The notes under the pieces were generated by a model. It was not told the DNA's origin. It saw only the letters and a program-made list of their open reading frames with translations, and did no database searches. Below, one piece after another: positions 1-12,839 of a stretch of DNA of 64,000 nt. Made by a program: the position numbers and the translations under genes. Every line of letters starts with the position of its first letter. Position 1 is the first letter of the stretch. The stretch is from positions 98,953 to 162,952 of the forward strand of contig JAOVVO010000102.1 in the NCBI GenBank assembly GCA_028564675.1. The letters are read 5' to 3'. The DNA is from Onchocerca lupi (lineage: Eukaryota > Nematoda > Chromadorea > Rhabditida > Onchocercidae).

Positions 1-2549
1 AGCAATTTGAGAAAAGCTTTAGAAATTATCAAATTCATTACACTACGGAAAAAGTTTTTTTTTTTTACAAAACTTCGAAAGATTAAATATTTTTATCGAA
101 AAAATAATAAAAGGAAAAAGTTGAAATATCTGCTTCATTATATATCTAATTTAAAAAGTATCAAATTTATTTTTTCCAATTGCATTTTTTAAATCGATTA
201 CTCTATTTTTATTTTTTAAATGAAAAGTTAGTATTGATTAAATCTGAAGAAAAAAATGACTCGTGACAAATAAATTTTTTTGGATTTCATGAGATACTTA
301 ATCAGAAATCGAATATAATAAAATAGAAATTTAATATATTAAAAGTTAGCTTCAGTAAAATGAACTTTAGTAAAGTGATCTATCATGAATTTAATGGAAT
401 GGCCTAAATTTCAATCTGCTTCCTAAATGAATTTTTTAAGACTGAAAATAAATCGAAAATTCCTCACCAGGATCGGTAGCCAAGCCAAAAAATAATTATG
501 ACAAAAAAATCAATAAATAACTTTAAAAATTATAATTTTTTTCTGCATAACAGAGATTTAAAATGAGCATATATTGAAAATTCATTGAATTAATTGTTTT
601 TCAATTCCTGTTTTTGATTTTCAATAAATCTATTGAAAATTTTAAAAATTTTTTTCACCATTATAAATTAATCATTAATGATTAGTGATTTACTTTCATA
701 GGTATTCGTATTTTACAACTGCTTGCTTATAATGTTGATCCTTTTGTTTTGTTTTTTTCAATGTTATGGTAATTTTTAATCAATAGTTAAGGATAAAAAA
801 TTTTGGAGAAAACTACAAAATAATTTGTAAATTAGAAAAGCATCTTAAATATCGAATAATAATTATTGTACTCAAATACTAAAATAAGAAAACTATATTT
901 ACTTTATGCACTGCATACTAATCATGCCAAAACGAAACATTAAAATTATACGAAATTTGAAAAAAAAAAGTAAAAAATTAAAAATTAAAAGTTAATAAAT
1001 TTAAAGATGAAATTACAAACTTAATTTTGTTTTCTTTTTTTTTGCTGTTATCCATGACCTGAAATGAAATGTCATCATTGCTTTGTTTCATAAATAAAGT
1101 AATCCAAAATCCATTTGGCAATGAAAATGAGAAGAAATTTGAAATTTGATCGTTTTTTAAAGTTTCTCAAAACTAAAATTAAAATAACTGTTCAATTGAG
1201 CATTGGAAAAAAAAAAAAAGAGAAATAAGAGAAAGATAAATAAACGAGGATGAAAGCGCATTTCGAATAAATCTTTCCATTCCTAAAATTATTTTTTTTT
1301 AACAAAAATTAGTTTTATATAATAAATTTAATATTAAAATATATTTAAATAGTAAAAAATATTGATTTTTTTAAACTTTAATTTTAAATTCAACAAATAA
1401 TTGAAAATATTATTAATTATGTGAAGTTAAACATTGTTTAACGACAAGTTTCACAGCAATTGCTCGATAGTATCGTTTACATTTTAGAAATAGCAGAAAT
1501 GGGTAAATAGAAAAGATTTCTGCAAATTTTTTTGATGTCTAATTGCAACGGATAGATGGAGCGATGATTTCCCGAAAATTCGAATAGCCAACTTTTCCAA
1601 CCTATTTTTTAAAGTTTTAAAATTTGTTAATTTTAGCAAACTTCTTTTTTTTTTTCAAAATAAATCATCGAAGTGTAAGCGATTGAAATATTTCACGAAA
1701 TGATGGCAGCCATTTTTGGAATCAATGGATAATTTGGAAAATTTTGGACTTGTCAAAATTTATTTTTGATTGAATTTATTGGAATTTATTTCTATTTGCG
1801 AAAATAATCTGAGTTTGGATTTTTTGAAGTTTTCTAAATTTGCATTTGAAATTTGGATTTCAATTTTGAGCTCGACTTTCTTTTAATTTTGAATTTTTGA
1901 ATTTTAATTTTTTGAATTCTATTGTATTTCGAATTCGAAAATTTGAATTCGGTAAAAACTTGATTTGAAATTTTGAATTTGAATTTTTAGATTTGGATTT
2001 TGAATCTGAATTTAAATTTTTTAAGTTTCTACTGTATTTTGAATTTGAAATTTTGCATTTCTTTCTACTGCAACATTATTAATATTAGTCTATTTTTCTT
2101 CACTTTTCTAATTTTTTTTTGATTTCTCGTTTTAGCGTACTTCATTTTTTTCCATTCCTTTGGCTTACATTCGAGCTGATTTACTTTGTTTTAAGTATGT
2201 TTTAACATCCAATTTTTTTATAAAAAGTACATTATTTTTATTCGATTATTAATTCAAATATTTTCATTAAAAATTTATGAACAATATTTTGAAACTTAAA
2301 TTTTTTTTTTTTTTTATGATTAATAACTTACAAATGAATCATCACATATTGTGAATAATAAAATTAGCATATTTGACATGTTTTTAATTTAGCAAAGTAT
2401 TTTATGTTATACAATTTATTTAGTTTCTGCTTTTTTTTCTTTTTTAGTACTCATTATTATTCAGTTGAGATTTTAATTTAAAAATAATAACATCAATGTT
2501 GGATTAACCATATTTTCAAACTTCCTAATAATGATAAAATTACTTGCAG

Positions 2550-2593
2550 GTCAGAGGTCACGTTGAAGACAATCACATATGATACGAACTTCC
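2550..2593 (+). CDS. Candidate internal micro-exon (44 nt), gene unknown
   Basis: A strong acceptor (TTGCAG ending at 2549) and a strong donor (C followed by GTAAGC at 2594) bracket 44 bases that are clearly GC-richer than their surroundings. Read with one base of the first codon coming from the previous exon, the segment is open and gives SEVTLKTITYDTNF. I could not find matching neighbouring exons, so this may be chance or one exon of a gene with long introns. Function unknown. Confidence 0.22.
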
Positions 2594-3860
2594 GTAAGCT
2601 CGTGTACCTCATTAAGCTTTGATTAGATTTTAAATCTTAAAATTTAAATCATAAAATAAATTGAATTATTACAATTAATTTTTTCACCTCTCATCTCTAA
2701 TCCTTATCAAAATGCCAAATTGCTGATATTTTCTATTTGATTAAAATAGTGATAAAATTATAATTATTAATAATGATGAAGGGATTTTCGAATAGAAATC
2801 ACATATTGGTGCGACTTTAATCAATCAAATTTCAATATTTTATTAATTAGATTAAAAAATTTAATTAAAATGCAAAAGTATATTAAAAATGATTTACATC
2901 TTTCTTTCTTGTGTTTTTACTTCTGGAAATTACTCACCTCATCCAATCTTTTAAATAGGGCAGGTTAATTAATTAATATTTAATTTATGATGGCAAATTC
3001 GCTTATCCAATCTTTTTTTTTAATGCCAACTTACACAATTCTTTTAGGCATTTATGATAGTTCATGTTAATCAACTGATAAGTTGGCTTTGAAAAATCAA
3101 GTGAAAAAGGAAATGAAAGTTACGGAGACTACATTTAGGTAAACAATAGAAGAAAACTTGCAAATTTAGTAAATAAAAATTAAGAATAAATGATATTTTG
3201 TGATTTTTAAATTTATGATTTCAATATTTTCTTGCTTTTTCGTCAACTTTTTTCTTTTTTTTTTTTTTTGTTAGAAAATTTTAGGGAAAATCTTTGAAAT
3301 ATTTTAAAAATAAACTTTACAAATTTAATGAATGAAAATTATGAAACAAATGAAATTTTTTGTCATTTTCAGCACATGATTTCATGAATTTATGATTTAT
3401 AAAGAAAAAGTTTTGCAAATCGAATGAATAAAAATTAAAAAATGAATGAATGATTTTCAATTTATAATTTTATGATTTATGATTATCGGATTTTTCGTCA
3501 TTTTTTTTTTTTTTTTTTGCTAAACATTATTTAACAAAAAAAGTATTTCAAATTTAGTGAATAAAAATTAAGAAATAAATTGAAAATTACAAAAATAGAA
3601 TGAAATTTTATGATTTACATTTTTTTTCAATAATTTCATAACTTTTTCATTTTTTTTTTAAATTTTTTCCTCGTCTTTTTTAGCCGAACAAATTTTTTGA
3701 GCAATGTTTGACTCATTTAACTTGAACAATGATATTTTATCATTAAAAATCAAATCTTAGCTAATTTGCTCTTTAAGTTTTATTTAAAACAAATTTTTCG
3801 TTCTTCTTTTTTTCCTTCGCTCACATATATATAATAATAAATCTTCTGGAAGATGCAGCA

Positions 3861-3926
3861 ATCATCATCATCATCATCAAATTGCACCTGCACTTGCACT
3901 TGCACTTGCAAACTTGCAAGCTTGCA
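3861..3926. repeat. ATC triplet run followed by TTGCAC hexamer run
   Basis: (ATC)n occupies 3861-3879. It is followed at 3882-3926 by imperfect TTGCAC/TTGCAA hexamers. This is low-complexity sequence in spacer DNA. Confidence 0.85.
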
Positions 3927-4297
3927 TTACTATGGCTGATTTTTTTATTATTTTAAAACAAACTTTTTGAAATTTTAACTTTTCCTTTCTTTTTCCTATT
4001 GATTTCAATGTTGTATTAATGACAGTATTGATGATGATAATGAATAGTTAATTGAACTTTTCCAAACTTTCCATTTTTTAAAATTCATTTAAAATCAGTA
4101 GATATATTCCGGTAATGTAATTTTTAACAGATAAACTAAGAAATCAAAAATTAATTTTATAATCTGGTATGATATGAGTATTTTTTCACTTTTATAATTA
4201 TCTTATTATTTCAAATTTAATCAAATTTTTTTCGAAATATTTTCTTCGAAAAAAAAAAGTTTGTTTAGATGTAAAACTTGATTCGAATATCCTATCT

Positions 4298-4332
<35 letters not shown>

Positions 4333-4919
4333 TATCCTTTCCTTACTTTTTTTTCTAAATTTTATCGTTTTTTAAGAATATCAAATCTTTTTAATGTTCG
4401 AATTTTTTTTTTTAAACTATAATTCGCAAATATTTTATCGCGAAATTGCGATTGTTTACGAAGAGAATGCATCGAAGCAGGCGATTTTAATTGAAACTTC
4501 AAATAAGCCTAAGCATCAAATAAACTTCATAATAATCTCATCAGAATGCATTAGTTACTAGCAATAGTAGTATTTCATTTCATTTTTAATTATCATAAAT
4601 AGCCTAGTTGATCGATATTTCTGGGCTCATTTCGATGCATTAAACTTGGCTTACATTCGAATAATTAGTAAAAGTAAACTGAGAATTATTAAAACGATTA
4701 CTATAATATTTCTAGATTGATTTCTTCCAATTGTTGCTTTATTTCTTTGATCTGTTCTTCCTAATTGATTTCGAATGAATTCGACCAAAAAAAAAATACC
4801 AATTCTTATTCAGTTCGCTTAGATTGAATTACCGAACAACTTCTGCATCGGTTGCAATTTTATATCGAAATATATTTTATATCGAATATCTGATTTCGAA
4901 TTATTTTCTTGTTGCAATA

Positions 4920-7361
4920 ATGGATGGTGATGATGAACGACGATATTGTTTTCGATTGGTACCATTAGAGGTAAGCCACTAATATAACCTAAAATTATTG
5001 AAAAAGTTTTCCATCAAATAGATTTATTTACTTAAAACATTATTTCCTAAAGTAGACCTATTCGCTAGACTGAAATTTGGGAGAGTATGAAAGTTAACCT
5101 AAAATTATTTTGAAAAACAAAAATTTATTTAATACAGCAGTTTAGGTAAATTAACTAAAGTAAATAATTTAAAATACTACATTTGTGATGAAATTTTACG
5201 AAATTCAAGTTGACGTCATTAGCATAAAAAAGAAAAAAGTTATATTTTTGACGAAGTTTTGTAAAATTAGGATTGACGTCATTGGCAGTAGAAAAAAAGT
5301 TGCATTTGTGACAAAGTTTTTTCAAGTCGTGATTGATGTCATGCAGCATAAAATTAATTTTCAGTATGCTAAATGAATGATTTAATTTTTTGCATATACT
5401 GTCAGAACTTCTGATTAATTAGTTAATTAATTAGCACTACTTGCAAAAGCTAAAATTTACTAATTACTCTTAATCATCAATATGACAAATTAATTGATAA
5501 ATTACTACAGTATATATTTGACAGTGCTAATTTGTAGATTTGTTGTAAATTAGTTGTTGCTGGTGATATCCTGCTTCATTTGCTCATTTGTGGATTTTTC
5601 ATCAAATTAGCAACATCTGAAATGATTTTTATACCATTTGGTGTCACACAACTGATGTTAACAATCTTATCAGTACTATTTTATATTGGAATTGTGAAAG
5701 AATCAGATAAATTAATGATACCGATGATCGTTGCTAAAGTAAACTACTTGTTTATTGTATTATTTTTACTGAAATTAATAAAAAAAATTCAAGAAAGTTC
5801 GATAAAAATTAAGAATAAATAGGAATTTAATCATAAATTATGAGAACTTGAATATTTTAAAATAATTTTACAAGTTCCTATTAAAATTTATATAAGCAAA
5901 TATGAAAAGAAAAAAATTTAATTATAAATATGGTAGCTTGAATATTTTATAACAAATTTAAAACTAAAAATATTTTTTTTAGAGTTGACGAGAGTAATTT
6001 CTCTCTAGATTTGAAGCCTAAGGATCAGAATTCTGGAAGAGAACTTGGCTTAATTTCAAACTAAAAAAACATTTTTTTTTTTGTGCTAATCCTGATATTT
6101 AAAAGGTCATCCTATTACACATCAATTTAATTGATTAAATTTTTTTTCGACATAATTTTTAACGAGCAAGTAAAAGCAAGAGACCAAATAGTACTGCCAA
6201 TGATTAGAAAAATTTGAAGACGATTGTTAACTTTGTTAAGTTTTTAGCGAGCTAACTTTGATAACATTGATAAGCTTTTATTAAATCTTGAAAAGTTTTG
6301 AAGAGAATTTACTCATTTAATTTTAAACTTCATTTAAAGGTTTGTCCTGCGCATCCAAATTTTTGCAAATTTAAGCCCGAATTCTGGAAGAAAAATTAAT
6401 GCTAATCAGAAATGCATGATTCGAATATAATTTTCACAATAATTTCTTATCTTTATCTTATATCAAAACTGATAACGATAATCAGTCACAATCCCTCACA
6501 ATCCCTAATAGCATTTTTCATATCAGAGAAAAATTTTTTAAATTTCCAGGTTATAATAATATTAATAATTGCTACTGTGACAATCCTAACATGGATTGCA
6601 TTTGTACTATCGCTATTTGTACTTATTCATCTTGAAAGCCCAATTAGTAAGTATTTTATGGTTTTTCTATTTTAAAAAAGATTTTAAGCTTGAATTTTTC
6701 TCTTAAATTTTAAAAATTTTGAAATTTCTAGTAATTACCATTCAAATTGTCAAGGTTTATTCCACTAAATTGCTTAACAGCAAAGTCTGTGGTCCGGTTA
6801 AGTTTGTAATCAGTTGAAATTACAATTCTTCTTAGATATTTTTAAGAAAGAAAGAATATGCTTTCTTAATTTCAATAGCAAAAAGTTTAATTAATAATTT
6901 GATTACTAATTTTATCAATTTGAACTTCCAAATTGAATTAATTAAAATTTCAAATGAGACACAACAATTTTTGCATGCTTAAATCTAATTTTTTTAATTA
7001 ATCGAATAATTATTATTCAAAGTGATATTTTATAAAATCCATTCCTTTCTGTAATTTTTTTTCGTAATTTTGAAAATAAACACGAATTTTTTTATAAATT
7101 TTTTTTTATAAAAAAAAAATCTTTTATATAAAAATTAAATTTTAATTAATTTTTGTTGCAGAAGGATTGTCAACATTAGCATATTTCGAATTGCAAAGTA
7201 TTGCAATGACGATTTGTTTGACAATACTGATAATGGAAGGCGCAATTTTAAATGCCGGTTACAAGCATATCAAGCAAAAGATAGATCAAAGAGATGCCGA
7301 CGATGAATTCATTCCATTTGTGAACGGTGGAAATTTGACGATGAAACCAACTGTTGTATGA
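4920..7361 (+). CDS. Four-helix integral membrane protein, nematode-type, function unknown (4 exons)
   Basis: Exons are 4920-4970, 5538-5738, 6550-6646 and 7162-7361; all junction phases agree (0, 0, 1), giving 182 residues. The protein opens with a short cytosolic-looking segment (MDGDDERRYCFRLVPLE) followed by a Cys pair. Four hydrophobic helices follow at about residues 20-42, 46-69, 85-110 and 122-150, then a charged tail with KQKIDQRDADDEF ending in KPTVV. This four-helix layout with an N-terminal Cys-rich 'CFRLVPLE.CC' segment recalls small nematode tetraspan proteins, but I cannot name the family. The exon 2 acceptor (TTTGTAG ending at 5537) was chosen because it keeps the frame open; the nearer AG at 5553 would not join in frame to exon 1. 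The start is the first ATG of exon 1. A possible trans-splice acceptor (TTATTCAG) ends near 4813. An AATAAA lies at 7613-7618. Confidence 0.8.
5179..5352. repeat. Three-copy ~61-bp tandem repeat, two copies carrying TGACGTCA
   Basis: Three diverged units (about 5179-5240, 5241-5300, 5301-5352) lie in intron 1 of the four-helix gene. Each has 'ATTTGTGAYRAARTTTT' followed by a CRE-like octamer: TGACGTCA at 5211-5218, TGACGTCA at 5274-5281 and TGATGTCA at 5334-5341. Short open frames here on both strands are repeat artefacts. Confidence 0.85.
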
Positions 7362-7484
7362 AAATAATAATTTAAAAATTAAATTTTAAAAATTTTGCTT
7401 CAATTTATGAAATTTTAAAATTATGCATTGTAATTCTATAATTGTTTATATTTCAATAATCCTTTTTTTTTTTCAACAAACAAA

Positions 7485-7996
7485 TTTCACATTGTTTACA
7501 CTAAGAAATTCATTATTATCAATGAATTCGTAAATATTAATTCAATACTTTAAGCCCTAATTACCAAATGTAAAATTAAACAATCAATGATAAAATCATT
7601 TTTAGATCGTTCAATAAAAATTTATTTGTTAATGATAAGAAAGTTATTGTTATCAATAAATTGTGATATTATTTTCATATTTAAATAATTTCAAATTTAT
7701 GAAATTTGGTACCATAATTTCTCAATTGTTTACATTTAAACAATATTTTCTTTCTCTACTTGTTTATGATAAGAAATTTATTGTTATCAGTAAATCGGAT
7801 ATTATTTTATGCTTATATACTGCTTTTTTATATTATCAACAATACAAATCAACAATCTTATTAAGATAAGTCAATAGCTATTTATTTTTTTGTGATAAGG
7901 AATGTATTGTTATCAGTAAATCGTATATTATTTCATATTTAAATAGTCTGCTGTAAACTTAGCAACAATACACATATCAATAATCTTAACATTAAT
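7485..7996. repeat. ~130-bp degenerate tandem repeat, about 4 copies
   Basis: The phrase 'TGATAAGAAATTTATTGTTA' followed by 'TCAGTAAATCG(g)ATATTATTT' recurs near 7621, 7758 and 7881, with a more diverged copy near 7490. The later copies also share a 'CAACAATACA..ATCAACAATCTTA' segment. Confidence 0.7.
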
Positions 7997-9274
7997 GAAA
8001 TTAGATCTTCTCCTTAGTTATTAATAAATAAATTTGGATTAAATTTCTTTGTGGTTTATATTGGCTGAGTGAAATTGAGAACGATTAAATTTATCGTACT
8101 AATTATTGATTGAATAAAATTTCTAACATTTTGCAATCTAATTTTACGTTTAAATGTCATGTCATTGTAGCAAAAATATATTAAGTTGTATAATAGAATC
8201 GATTTTAGAATGTTCTAATAAACATATATGCAAATTTTTTGTGAAAAAATCAGTGATAAAATGATTTTACATGTAAAATTGATCATCTTCAATAAATCAC
8301 TTCATCATCCTCAGATTTAATTAAATAAACTTAATGTTAATTAGTCATTTTCATCATCAGCAATTTGTTTTTTTAAACATTGTTTTACATTTTGTGCGTC
8401 ACTTGCAAATTTCAAAGTTCAAAGTGCATATTATTGCATTGTGCTTAATGCTTAATGAGCAGTGACGAAAATGAAGCAGTCTTAATTTTCCTCGACGAAA
8501 CTTTCTATAATTTTCCTTCGTATTTCACTTTTTAAAGTTACAAATTAGTTGAAATCGCTGGATTTTAATGAAAATTGCAAAACTAGAAATTATATTCAAG
8601 TAATCTCAGATGAGAAGCATAGAATTGCAATTCAAAGCGGAACAATTGAAGAGAGCAAACAATTTTCTTTCAATTTCGCACAGCTGAGATAATCATTAAA
8701 GATTGCAAATTGATTGAAAACAGAAAGGAAAAAGACGATTTATTACCTGTATTGGCTTCAGAAATCAAAAAAAAATTCACATACTTGAAATTTCTTAATT
8801 GAATTTGGAAAATTCATGTATTTAAAAAGTTTCCCACTCACAATCGATATTCAGCAAAAAACATGAATTGCAAACTTTTGTAACTTTTAGGTTCTTATAA
8901 ATTAGATATGCAATGAAAATACGATTGATTTCATGGATATATCGAAAGATAATAGATCAATCAAATTTAGAAATGATGAATTTTGATTAATTATCAATAA
9001 ATATTTGATATGAAATCTTTCTTTTATACCAGTATATTTTGATGTTGATGAAAATACGATAACATGAATTTGTGTAATTAATTACCTATTTCATAATTCC
9101 CTTAATTAAATTGCCTATTTCATGTTCCAAAAAAATTTTCCAAAATAAATTTATTTGCAATATAAATATTTCAATGATCAAATTCAATCATTAATCTAGA
9201 TTTCTTTCATACGTACATATTCCTTCAGTCATTTCATTCAAATTTAAAAAAAAAAATTTCGAGGAGAAATTTTC

Positions 9275-9850
9275 GTTTTTGATTGATTAATAGTGCGCAA
9301 ATGTCCATCTATCCAGTTATCTTTGAAAAATTTACAAAAATGCGCAACTATTAACAGCTAATGATGCGGAAATTTTTTAAAACAGTCGATTGACGTTGCG
9401 CAAAATTTTCATTTGTAATCAATTAGTAATGCGGAAACATACAATCATCATTGTCTTCTTTTATTTTTATTTTTCATTTTTTATATGAAAAGATGCATCT
9501 GTAATCGTTTAAAATTGTGCTGATAACTATTAATTGATAATTCGAACTTTAAAAATGCCATCAATGAGCAGTTAATGATGCGGAAGTGACCACTGATAAT
9601 AACTTAAAATTCATTTTCAATCAACTAATCTTTGCAATCGTAATCATTTGTAATGGTCGAAATTGGAAGAATGAGCATTTTTGATCGATTAATAATGCGC
9701 AAATGTCCATTTTTCATCACTTATGGTTAATGCTAAATTAGGCCATGCCATTTTTATCGCTTAATTATGCTCGAATTTCTTTTCGATAAAAGCTATCGAT
9801 ATATATATTTGTATATCATTAATCGATCGAAAATGCACATTTTTTTTAAA
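9275..9850. repeat. Degenerate array with 'TTAATAATGCGCAAATG' core
   Basis: About nine to ten diverged cores occur near 9282, 9338, 9358, 9388, 9418, 9510, 9572, 9684, 9750 and 9825. The consensus is ATTAATAATGCGSAAATGTC, usually preceded by GATCGATT and followed by a T-run plus ATC. Spacing is irregular (30-110 bp). The GCG step makes the core stand out in this AT-rich DNA. Confidence 0.65.
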
Positions 9851-10486
9851 TTCTAGACGATGGCAAATGGAATGATATAGCTATTTTGTGGGATTTTTGA
9901 AAAAATGGAAATAAATATCGAAAATAAATATCAGAAATGAATATAAAAATAATTATAATAATTATAAAAACAAAAATATATTAAATAAATAATAATGTAA
10001 AAACAGACATAAATAAATATTAAATATGCATATGTTTTATAATGTCCGTTCAAAATGATAAAAATTTTTGCGATTTCGAATTGAAGCGATATTTGAAAGA
10101 AATTAAGTAAATGACAAAGAAATACGATTCACAAACATGAATTAAATATCTAAAATAAGCCGTTACCAAAACTCGAGAATTACAATAAAAGGAAATTTTT
10201 ATATGTAGAATATAAATTCTTTTAAGTGTATATAGAATCAGAATTTAATTAATTAACAATAATTTTAGTTTCAAAATGCTGGAGATGAATCTTTGATTTT
10301 TCATTTGATTTGAATCAAAAAATGGATATCCATTAACAGTTCGCATGATTTTACGCTAGAAAATTTACTCAAATATTCCAAACATTTTCACTTTTCATTC
10401 GAATTATCAGAAGTTTTAAATGATGCATCGTAAAATAATCAGATATCTATTTGATTCTGATTCCATCCCTTCAAAGTCAAAATCCG

Positions 10487-10542
10487 AAGTACTGCAATAT
10501 CAGGTGAAACTTTTGAAACTTTCACCTGATATTGCAACACTT
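10487..10542. repeat. Perfect 17-bp inverted repeat (hairpin)
   Basis: TGCAATATCAGGTGAAA at 10493-10509 is the exact reverse complement of 10520-10536, with a 10-base loop (CTTTTGAAAC). Beyond a short mismatch the arms continue with AAGT/ACTT. Confidence 0.9.
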
Positions 10543-10608
10543 CAAATTTCAGATAAATATGCTAAAATTTTTGTTAAAAGCAAATTTGCACGATGATAAA
10601 TCTTCAAG

Positions 10609-10645
10609 AAAACATTAACTTGAAAATTTTCCAAGTTAATGTTTT
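10609..10645. repeat. Perfect 14-bp inverted repeat (hairpin)
   Basis: AAAACATTAACTTG at 10609-10622 pairs exactly with 10632-10645 across a 9-base loop. It lies 73 bp after the previous hairpin. Confidence 0.9.
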
Positions 10646-11204
10646 TTTTTTTCTTTAACCTGATATTCGTCACGAGAAATGATAATATTAAGATTTGCAT
10701 TGCAATAAAATCCGTTAGTTGCGTAAATTTACTTTTAGAAAAGTTTCTGTTAATACTTTTTTTAATAATACTAAAATTGAGAATTCTAATATCAACAGTT
10801 CCTTTTTTTTACTAATCATTATTTACCTCTGAAGAAATAAAAAATTTAGATCTTTCTACAGTAAGCAGTTTTCTATAGCTTCAATGTAAAAGGTTAAAGT
10901 TCAAAGTCCACAAATTTGTAATAGTAAACAGTATACAGTTGTAAATGAATTTCGATTGCAATTTCCATGTTAATATAATACATTCAAAGTGCTAGTGATT
11001 TTTCAAAGATTTTGTCATAGCTACTATCAGTTCTTGCTGATTAGATTATCAGCTCCATTGATTAGACTGACATCCTGTTGGTTGAATTTTTGAAGTTTTT
11101 TGAATTTTTGTATAATGGATTAGTTCTCAAAGCATTCAGAGAAGTCATTTTTTTTTGTTCACTTGAAAAAATTTTTTATTATAAAATTTGCTTTTTCAAT
11201 CAAC

Positions 11205-11400
11205 ATTCCATCATATCAACAGTTATCGACCAGCATTCCATGATTCTATCATATCAACAGTTATCAATCAGCATTCCGCGATTCAATTATACCACCAGTT
11301 ATCAGTATTCCATCATTCCATGGTTACACCACATTATCAGCCATCAGCATTCCTCATATCATCAGTTATTAAGTATTCCAACAATTTATCAGCTAACTAG
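11205..11400. repeat. Degenerate minisatellite, unit ~30-40 bp, 5-6 copies
   Basis: Units start with ATTCC and contain CATATCAACAGTTATCARYCAGC. Examples start near 11205, 11233, 11272, 11307, 11349 and 11375. It keeps frames open by lacking stop codons in its consensus, which explains the two overlapping short ORFs here. Confidence 0.75.
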
Positions 11401-12377
11401 ACAGCCCATTTTGATAATTCATTCTGATACCTACTAGTATCATAAAATAAAATGTTATAGCATTGCACTTCAAACTAGCTTAAAATAGGAAAAACTTCAG
11501 ATATCCGGAAAATTCATTGATAACTACAAATCTTTTGATATGATAAGATCAATTTTAATTAACGATTTTCTATTTGTATTACAGATATATAAAGTTGGAT
11601 GGAAGCAATAATTGAAAAAACAGCGGATCATTACATATTTCTCTGATAATTTGAAATTCATTCAAAAAAAATACTTTTAAATTTCTCTTTAGATTCCTCA
11701 CATTCAATCGATTTCCACTCAAATTCAGAAAACTGAAAATTTTAACTAATTATCAATTATTAGGTATTTTAGAAGATAGCATAGATTTCTTTCGATTTCG
11801 AACGTTTCGATTGAATTTTTAGTAGATTCAAATGATTATTTCATGGCATAATAATAGATTCTTATTATCATTATTTCTTATTATAACAATACATTAATGG
11901 TAAAATAGATAGAACGTATTCTGGTAATATTCCAAAAATGATAAATTTCTTCTTTGAATTAATACAGAAATCTTTGAAGTAAATGAAGAATGTTTCTAGA
12001 ATGAACGAACAGGTAAGTTGCGGTCATATCGACAAAAATATGTATATTTCGAATTTTTATCAGTTTAACACAATGCAAATTTAACTTAGAATAAATTGAT
12101 TGATTTTTGATTGTCAGAGAAAAACTGAAAAAAAAAATTTGGAATACATCGGACAACTATTACTATTAAATTTTCATTCGAATTTTTAAATGATTGATTG
12201 ATTCGATCAAGACTAACATTCGAGTCAAAAGTTCAGCATAATGAAATCCTTTAAACTGGACATTAGCTATTATTAACTGATTAAATTATCGATTATCAAC
12301 AATATTACAAAATCTTTTGCATGCTATTTCATTGCCTTATAAAATGGCTCCACTATGATCTACTATTTATCTAATGG

Positions 12378-12480
12378 AATTTCATCGATTGATAATATTT
12401 AAATAAATTTATATTTATCAATAACTTGCTAGAATTTTATCAGTGATAATATTTCAATAAATCTATATTTATCAACTAGC
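12378..12480. repeat. Two-copy ~52-bp tandem duplication
   Basis: 12378-12431 and 12432-12480 share 'GATAATATTT.AATAAAT.TATATTTATCAA' and end in GCTAG/CTAGC. The second copy runs straight into the hairpin element at 12475. Confidence 0.75.
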
Positions 12481-12518
12481 TGGACTCAGTCAAGTTCCGC
12501 GTGGCCGACCCAGCTAGT
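12475..12518. repeat. GC-rich stem-loop with perfect 9-bp arms
   Basis: ACTAGCTGG (12475-12483) pairs with CCAGCTAGT (12510-12518). The 26-base loop contains GTTCCGCGTGGCCGAC. The base composition is unlike the flanks. It could be the end of a small non-autonomous mobile element or a structured RNA; nothing decides between them. Confidence 0.7.
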
Positions 12519-12648
12519 ATATAGATAATTGAAAGCATTAATATTCGTTTGTTCAAAATCTAATTTTCACGATTTCGAAAAGTTCTTACCTATTGTTTTA
12601 AAATTTTGACACAACTCTGCATTCGAATGAGCACATGTTTTTATACAT

Positions 12649-12678
12649 GCGTTGCTGTAGCTCAGTCTGGTTAAGTGG
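12649..12678 (+). pseudogene. Possible tRNA 5' fragment (A-box-like)
   Basis: TGTAGCTCAGTCTGGTTAAG resembles the D-arm and internal A box of a tRNA gene. No anticodon arm or B box (GGTTCRANTCC) follows within 80 bases, so it is at most a fragment, or a chance match. Confidence 0.25.
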
Positions 12679-12839
12679 AAGAAAAAAAAATACTAAGCAA
12701 ATTTTTATTGAAGAAAAAGAATCTCAAATTCAAATTTGAACAGGTATTTAAAAATTCTTTTTCGGATTTTCGTTACAAATACAGAAATTTTTATATCTAT
12801 ATGCCATATCAGAAAGCATTTTAATTCTTACCTTGGATA

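Larger units (their letters stand above)
1..4919. other. AT-rich spacer upstream of the four-helix membrane gene
   Basis: I see no convincing gene here. The stretch is dominated by A/T runs, including a run of about 30 A residues at 4299-4329, and by loosely repeated phrases such as 'gaatttgaaattttgaattt' around 1840-2060. One splice-bounded, GC-richer segment at 2550-2593 is listed separately, so part of this region could be intron of a plus-strand gene. Simple repeats occur at 3861-3926. Confidence 0.6.

Noticed and set aside
7..192. Short plus-strand frame at the left edge
   Set aside because: Lys/Phe-rich translation of AT-rich DNA, starting at TTG, with no supporting features.
12649..12678. 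Complete tRNA gene
   Set aside because: Only an A-box-like D-arm is visible; anticodon and T arms are absent.
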